A DNA stretch of 9,338 nucleotides from Thermoplasmata archaeon (lineage in GTDB: Archaea > Thermoplasmatota > Thermoplasmata > Thermoplasmatales > Thermoplasmataceae). Made by a program: the position numbers and the translations under genes. The stretch spans positions 1-9,338 of the forward strand of contig JAKAAE010000056.1 of assembly GCA_021797225.1 (NCBI GenBank). The letters run 5' to 3'. Below are positions 5,850 through 9,338 of the stretch, piece by piece (the first letter of the stretch is position 1; each line of letters starts with the position of its first letter). A model generated the notes under the pieces. That model worked only from the letters and a program-made list of their open reading frames with translations, was not told the origin of the DNA and did no database searches.

Positions 5850-6569
5850 ATGCAGTATTCAGGAAGTATGGGAATTATAAAAGCAAACAATGATAAGATA
5901 AGCGATAAGGTAGTCATCCTGGGAAATCTGGACAGGCAAAAAACCGTTAATTCATACCTGGAAAATGTAGAAAAGGTATCAGAATATGCCGGTTATCAGA
6001 CCTACACAGGGGAATTTAAAGGATCAAAAATAACTACACTTTTCCATGGAATCGGGGTACCGTCGATGGCATTGATTGTAGATGAATTAATATCTATGGG
6101 CGCAAGGAAAATTGTCAGATTTGGATCTGCCGTCGCCGTTTCCGAGAGGGTTTTACCGGGTACTGTGATACTTCCCATAGGTTATTCACACTTTCCCGGG
6201 GGTGTTTACCAGCAGTATCTGGGAGAAGATTATTCCATAGCACTGACTCCGGATTACAAATTGTTGAAAAACGCGGAAGAGATAATGGTGAAATCAGGGT
6301 TAAAAACGATGGTCGGCAATGTTTTTACCAGCGATGCCCTGAAAACACATAATAAAGCTTTTGCTGAGAGACTAGCAAAAGCCGGGCATCTAGCAGTGGA
6401 GCTGGAAGGAGCAGGACTATACTTTATAGCCAGATTGAAGGGAGCGGAAGCACTTTCTGTTCATCTTGCATATAGCAATTTAATCACCGGATCAGCACTC
6501 AAACCAGATGAGATACTGAACAATGAAAAAATCGTATCAGAAAATATACTTAAACTTCTGACAGAATAA
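5850..6569 (+). CDS. Nucleoside phosphorylase, DeoD/Udp (NP-I) family
   Basis: Phosphorolyses nucleosides to base and ribose 1-phosphate for nucleoside salvage. Seen over 239 residues, normal length: LGNLDRQK at 24-31, where the family's phosphate-loop motif has GDPxR; HGIGVPSMALIVDELISMGA at about 66-85; Arg90 and GS at 92-93 in VRFGSAVAV, phosphate and ribose contacts; GNVFTSDAL, closest to the E. coli DeoD stretch GNLFSAD; and VELEGAG at 183-189, corresponding to VEMEAAG, with Leu for the Met that contacts ribose. The DeoD segment TVSDH aligns with AYSNL, so Asn210 replaces the Asp that protonates purines. The substrate (purine nucleoside, uridine or methylthioadenosine) therefore cannot be fixed from sequence. 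The ATG at 5850 is preferred; an in-frame ATG at 5820 is cut off by a TAG. It is divergent from the XdhC-family gene. Confidence 0.9.
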   Translation: MQYSGSMGIIKANNDKISDKVVILGNLDRQKTVNSYLENVEKVSEYAGYQTYTGEFKGSKITTLFHGIGVPSMALIVDELISMGARKIVRFGSAVAVSERVLPGTVILPIGYSHFPGGVYQQYLGEDYSIALTPDYKLLKNAEEIMVKSGLKTMVGNVFTSDALKTHNKAFAERLAKAGHLAVELEGAGLYFIARLKGAEALSVHLAYSNLITGSALKPDEILNNEKIVSENILKLLTE

Positions 6570-6570
6570 A

Positions 6571-6591
6571 TTTACTTTTTTATATATTTTT
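6571..6591 (+). terminator. T-rich probable terminator after the nucleoside phosphorylase
   Basis: Directly after the TAA at 6567-6569 the plus strand carries T runs of six and five bases separated by ATATA. This fits archaeal T-tract termination. No stem-loop is seen. Confidence 0.5.
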
Positions 6592-6654
6592 GACTGCCGG
6601 GTAAATATATGCCAATCAGAAAATAGGTATTCATTGTTGTGCATAATATCAAAA

Positions 6655-6662
6655 ATTAAATA
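6655..6662 (+). promoter_or_regulatory. TATA-like box of the S9 peptidase gene
   Basis: ATTAAATA centred about 24-25 bases upstream of the ATG at 6683. The same octamer appears in reverse orientation at the mdh promoter. The spacing predicts a leaderless transcript, and the T-rich tract just upstream separates it from the phosphorylase gene. Confidence 0.5.
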
Positions 6663-6682
6663 ACAAAATCCATTATGTTATA

Positions 6683-8446
6683 ATGGAAAATCAAACCGTT
6701 GAAGATTTTTTGAAATTCAAAAATATAGAAAATATCATAATAAACAGCGATGGAACAGCTATAGCTGTTCTGATTTCAGAAAATTATAAACTATATAAAA
6801 AAAAGGCGGCGAATAAATCTATCTATATCTATGATTCTGAATTACAATTGCAGAATAAGATAGATGGCCCGGGAATAAAAAGTATGGATTTTTCACCCAG
6901 TGGAAGATTGCTATACACCGCAGGTGGGAGGATTAACATATTGAATACCGATGGAACCGGCTTGCAGATATATTTCAATGGGGATATTGATCAGGCTTTC
7001 TGGATGGGTGGAAAAATTATTTTTTCCGGAAAAGCAAAGACTGAAAAGAAGGAAGCTGATGCATATTTCTTTGAGGAGCATGAACCTCTGAATGAGCTTT
7101 ACATTATTGATTTTAATGGAGGAATACACAAAATAACTGAAAACATCCATATATGGGAATTCAGTACGGATGGAACCTCAATTTATGCCGTCACATCAGA
7201 AAAACCCATGGAGAGTTGCTGGTACCGTGCCAAATTATCCCGGATCCATTTGAATGGAAATGTAGAAACCATTTATGACCCGGGATTCAGGCAGATAGGA
7301 AAAATTTCAATTTCCAGTACAGGAGTTGCTGTTCTGGAATCAATTATGAGTGACCGTGGAGTAATATCCGGTGATGTAATACTTATAGAAAATGGAAAAG
7401 CAAAAAACATTACTGAAAATTCTGATTTCACTATCTCCCACGTCATATTCAGGGACAATAAAATATATATTCTTGAAAACAGGATGGGAACCTTTAAAAT
7501 AAGATCTCCGGGGGATGACAATGCTGTGTGGGAAGGTTCCGGTATAGTTTACCCGGTATTTTCACCATCGTTTGCCATGAATGGGAAACTTACTGCATTT
7601 TCATATTCTAATGAGAATGAAATTGCCGAGGTTATGCTCATAACGAAAGACCGGGTGATCAGGTCATCGATAAATACTGGATTGCAGAACTTGAAGGCAT
7701 ACCCATCAAGAAGGATTGTATGGAATTCCAGCGATGGAAAATCTATTTATGGATTCCTCAGATCAGAAAACCCGGAAGATCCACTGGTTGTTTATATCCA
7801 TGGAGGGCCAACATCCTTTTCGTATACTGCATTCATGGATAGAACAACTCTTTACTCGGGCGCCGGATTCTCAGTGTTCCTTCCCAATTACCGTGGAAGT
7901 ATCGGTATGGGAAGGAAATATGCAGAATCAAACAGGGGTGATCTGGGAGGTATGGATTTTCAGGATATTATTTCCGGGATAGAATATCTCAAAAGCTCCG
8001 GACTGGTAAAAACGGATCGGATTTACATAACCGGTGGTTCCTATGGTGGTTATATGTCTGCACTTGCAATTATGAAATCTGATATGTTCAAGGCGTCTGT
8101 ATCTTTATATGGAATATCTGACTGGATAAGTTTTCACGGGGTCTCAAATCTATATAACTGGGATAAGTTACATATGGATGAAGACCCCTACAAATTTGAC
8201 CTTTATGATAAATTTTCTGCCATAAGAATGGATCACAACGTAAAGACTCCTGTACTATTGATGCACGGAATTGAAGACCCATATGTTCCAATAGGACAGT
8301 ACTATGAGTTTTACAGATTCCTGAAAGAGAAGGGAAAGGAAGTCAGGTTGCTGGTTTATCCAAGGGAGGGTCATGGATTCACTGAAAAGGGCCATATGAT
8401 TCAGCAGTACCGTGAAACCTTTGATTTCTTCAACACGCATAAATAA
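6683..8446 (+). CDS. S9-family serine peptidase (acylaminoacyl-peptidase/oligopeptidase type)
   Basis: Prolyl-oligopeptidase clan enzyme that probably trims small peptides or N-acylated amino acids in the cytoplasm; no signal peptide is seen. Seen over 587 residues: an N-terminal region of about 340 residues rich in short beta strands with propeller-like repeats (for example MDFSPSGRLLYTAGG near 73-87), then an alpha/beta hydrolase domain. Catalytic features are HGGP from His373 (oxyanion region), nucleophile Ser453 in GGSYGGYMS, Asp532 in HGIEDPYVP, and His564 in REGHGF. The triad is complete and in order. The length suits the archaeal acylaminoacyl peptidases (about 570-630). The start at 6683 has a TATA-like box at leaderless spacing; the ATG at 6675 is out of frame and hits a stop. 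A four-helix membrane protein gene follows after 12 bases. Exo- versus endo-specificity cannot be decided. Confidence 0.94.
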   Translation: MENQTVEDFLKFKNIENIIINSDGTAIAVLISENYKLYKKKAANKSIYIYDSELQLQNKIDGPGIKSMDFSPSGRLLYTAGGRINILNTDGTGLQIYFNGDIDQAFWMGGKIIFSGKAKTEKKEADAYFFEEHEPLNELYIIDFNGGIHKITENIHIWEFSTDGTSIYAVTSEKPMESCWYRAKLSRIHLNGNVETIYDPGFRQIGKISISSTGVAVLESIMSDRGVISGDVILIENGKAKNITENSDFTISHVIFRDNKIYILENRMGTFKIRSPGDDNAVWEGSGIVYPVFSPSFAMNGKLTAFSYSNENEIAEVMLITKDRVIRSSINTGLQNLKAYPSRRIVWNSSDGKSIYGFLRSENPEDPLVVYIHGGPTSFSYTAFMDRTTLYSGAGFSVFLPNYRGSIGMGRKYAESNRGDLGGMDFQDIISGIEYLKSSGLVKTDRIYITGGSYGGYMSALAIMKSDMFKASVSLYGISDWISFHGVSNLYNWDKLHMDEDPYKFDLYDKFSAIRMDHNVKTPVLLMHGIEDPYVPIGQYYEFYRFLKEKGKEVRLLVYPREGHGFTEKGHMIQQYRETFDFFNTHK

Positions 8447-8451
8447 GGGGG
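8447..8451 (+). promoter_or_regulatory. Ribosome binding site supporting a TTG start
   Basis: GGGGG directly after the peptidase stop codon (AAGGGGG with the preceding bases) sits seven bases before the TTG at 8459. It is one of only a few purine-rich Shine-Dalgarno-like sites in the window. It supports both the TTG start and co-transcription with the peptidase gene. Confidence 0.5.
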
Positions 8452-8458
8452 CTTTTGT

Positions 8459-8845
8459 TTGAATGATGTGGAGAAGTTTCTATGGGCGATATCAGGAATT
8501 ACATTTTTGCAGATTATGACGGGATTTTATCTATCGCAGATTTCAAATGCTATCAGTTCTATAATATTAATTTTCCATATAATCACCGGAATATTGCTTC
8601 TTATTGTGGCAGTTGCATCTATCACGGTTGTTTCGCATATATCAAGATTGAAACATCTTGCAATGGTGAACACGATACTTATTGTGATAACGCTAATAAC
8701 AGGAACAGGTTTCATTCTATTCAGATACAGCAATTTTTATGATCAGTATATGCCATATGTTCAGATGGCCCTTTCCATCGGCATAATCAGCAACTATGCT
8801 GTCATGCTCGGAATCAAAAGAACTTTAGACCTGAATCAGTCGTGA
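8459..8845 (+). CDS. Four-helix membrane protein of unknown function
   Basis: I do not recognise the family with certainty. The 128-residue product has four hydrophobic segments at about 8-25, 33-57, 67-88 and 99-118, with a short polar tail. His40 lies in the second helix, and His60 and His66 lie in the basic loop between helices two and three (SHISRLKH). Helical histidines of this sort occur in small haem-binding cytochrome b-like proteins, but two clearly paired helical ligands are not evident, so this is only a possibility. The start is taken as TTG at 8459, preceded by a G-rich ribosome binding site. The next in-frame alternative is GTG at 8468. It lies 12 bases after the S9 peptidase gene and is probably co-transcribed. 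The gene ends inside the left arm of an inverted repeat region. Confidence 0.75.
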   Translation: MNDVEKFLWAISGITFLQIMTGFYLSQISNAISSIILIFHIITGILLLIVAVASITVVSHISRLKHLAMVNTILIVITLITGTGFILFRYSNFYDQYMPYVQMALSIGIISNYAVMLGIKRTLDLNQS

Positions 8846-8864
8846 AGAGATTATCCTGATTCAG
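8831..8864 (+). repeat. Perfect 9-bp inverted repeat over the gene end
   Basis: CTGAATCAG at 8831-8839 and CTGATTCAG at 8856-8864 are exact reverse complements with a 16-base spacer. The left arm is inside the last codons of the membrane protein gene and the right arm lies ten bases after its stop. It could be an mRNA 3'-end hairpin or an operator for the downstream polX gene. No T run follows immediately, so it is not a standard intrinsic terminator. Confidence 0.45.
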
Positions 8865-8887
8865 CAGATATAAAAGTATGCAATAGC

Positions 8888-8894
8888 TTTTTAT
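8888..8894 (+). promoter_or_regulatory. TATA-like box of the PolX gene
   Basis: TTTTTAT centred about 25 bases upstream of the ATG at 8916, at the leaderless spacing seen for several genes here. A second, better-looking TATA candidate (GATATAAAAG at 8867-8876) would give a leader of about 18 bases, so the start site is uncertain. The T-rich stretch may also help end the preceding transcript. Confidence 0.4.
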
Positions 8895-8915
8895 CTTTAC
8901 AGTTGTTTATCAATC

Positions 8916-9338
8916 ATGAAGAATGTGGAACTGTCCCGCATATTCAATGAAATGTATTATATGCTTAGCACAGATGAAAAGGCACGATTTGAAGCACTTG
9001 CCTACCAGAGGGCTGCAAGATCTATTGAATCATTGCAGGATGATATCTCAGAAATTTATGAAAAAGATGGAATAAAAGGATTGATGGGAATTCCTGGAAT
9101 AGGGAAGGGACTCGCAGAACATATTCAAGAATACTTAACCACAGGCAAGCTTAATAAATATGAGGAATTGAAAAAGAAATTCCCTATCGATTTCACTGAG
9201 TTTTCCAGCATGGAAGGGTTTGGGCCTAAAAAGGCAATGGTTTTATATGAACAGCTGGGCATTACAAATATTGCTGACTTGAAAAAGGCTGCAGAAGAAC
9301 ATAAAATAAGGAACATACCCGGTTTCGGAGAAAAAAGC
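8916..9338 (+). CDS. polX: DNA polymerase X family protein, N-terminal part (cut by window end)
   Basis: Family X DNA polymerase, which in bacteria and archaea usually combines a gap-filling polymerase with a C-terminal PHP phosphoesterase domain for base excision repair. I translated 141 codons from the ATG at 8916, open to the last base. Seen: an opening of the PolX kind (MKNVELSRIFNEM); ALAYQRAARSIESL, the helical 8-kDa domain; a first helix-hairpin-helix LMGIPGIGKGLAEHI at about 56-70; KLNKYEELKKKFP, a typical family linker; a second hairpin MEGFGPKKAMVLYEQLGI; and the start of a third, IPGFGEK. The polymerase palm with its Asp residues and any PHP domain lie outside the window, so activity cannot be judged. 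The start is the first ATG and has a TATA-like box about 25 bases upstream. Confidence 0.93.
   Translation, partial: MKNVELSRIFNEMYYMLSTDEKARFEALAYQRAARSIESLQDDISEIYEKDGIKGLMGIPGIGKGLAEHIQEYLTTGKLNKYEELKKKFPIDFTEFSSMEGFGPKKAMVLYEQLGITNIADLKKAAEEHKIRNIPGFGEKS

Noticed and set aside
9125..9316. Minus-strand frame of 63 codons at the right edge
   Set aside because: Opposite the PolX reading frame, which shows clear helix-hairpin-helix motifs in this interval.
1..9338. CRISPR array, tRNA, insertion sequence or toxin-antitoxin pair
   Set aside because: No regularly spaced direct repeats, no tRNA-like cloverleaf with a TTCGA-type T arm, no transposase motifs and no terminal inverted repeats were seen by eye. 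Nearly all of the sequence is accounted for by ordinary genes.

Overview
The window looks like a piece of an archaeal chromosome, most likely from the Thermoplasmata (Ferroplasma/Cuniculiplasma-like), although I cannot name the genus from sequence alone. The reasons are: archaeal-type PdxS with a central insertion; the preQ0 genes used for archaeosine; an LDH-like archaeal malate dehydrogenase; a PPC/DUF296 protein; A+T-rich composition; and TATA-like boxes about 24-26 bases upstream of many start codons, which implies leaderless mRNAs. Genes are tightly packed and no gap without a gene reaches 300 bases. The longest is the 160-base divergent region at 5690-5849. I see no tRNA, rRNA, CRISPR array, insertion sequence or phage gene.

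Layout. 1-862 (minus): malate dehydrogenase, 3' end outside the window. 863-972: divergent promoter region. 973-2551 (plus): pdxS-pdxT, the two subunits of the pyridoxal 5'-phosphate (PLP) synthase. 2597-2797: small two-helix membrane protein. 2820-3236: PPC-domain protein. 3252-4940: queE-folE-queD, three enzymes of the preQ0 route, with directly abutting stop and start codons. 4943-5689 (minus): divergent XdhC-family protein, convergent with queD and only two bases away. 5690-5849: divergent promoter region with a perfect 9-bp inverted repeat. 5850-6569 (plus): DeoD/Udp-type nucleoside phosphorylase. 6683-8446: S9-family acylaminoacyl-peptidase-like serine peptidase. 8459-8845: four-helix membrane protein, probably in the same transcript. 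8916-9338 (plus, cut by the window end): DNA polymerase X family protein.

How the genes relate. PdxS and PdxT together make PLP from ribose 5-phosphate (or ribulose 5-phosphate), glyceraldehyde 3-phosphate and glutamine. FolE (GTP to dihydroneopterin triphosphate), QueD (to carboxy-tetrahydropterin) and QueE (to carboxy-deazaguanine) form consecutive steps toward preQ0, the precursor of archaeosine in tRNA. QueC, the next enzyme, is not in the window. The nucleoside phosphorylase and the peptidase fit a scavenging heterotroph.

I found no clearly undescribed system. The points most worth a second look are the inverted repeat between the XdhC-family gene and the phosphorylase, the degenerate and isolated XdhC-family protein, the Asn in place of the usual catalytic Asp of the phosphorylase, and the T-rich tract shared between the presumed queD terminator and the end of the opposing gene.
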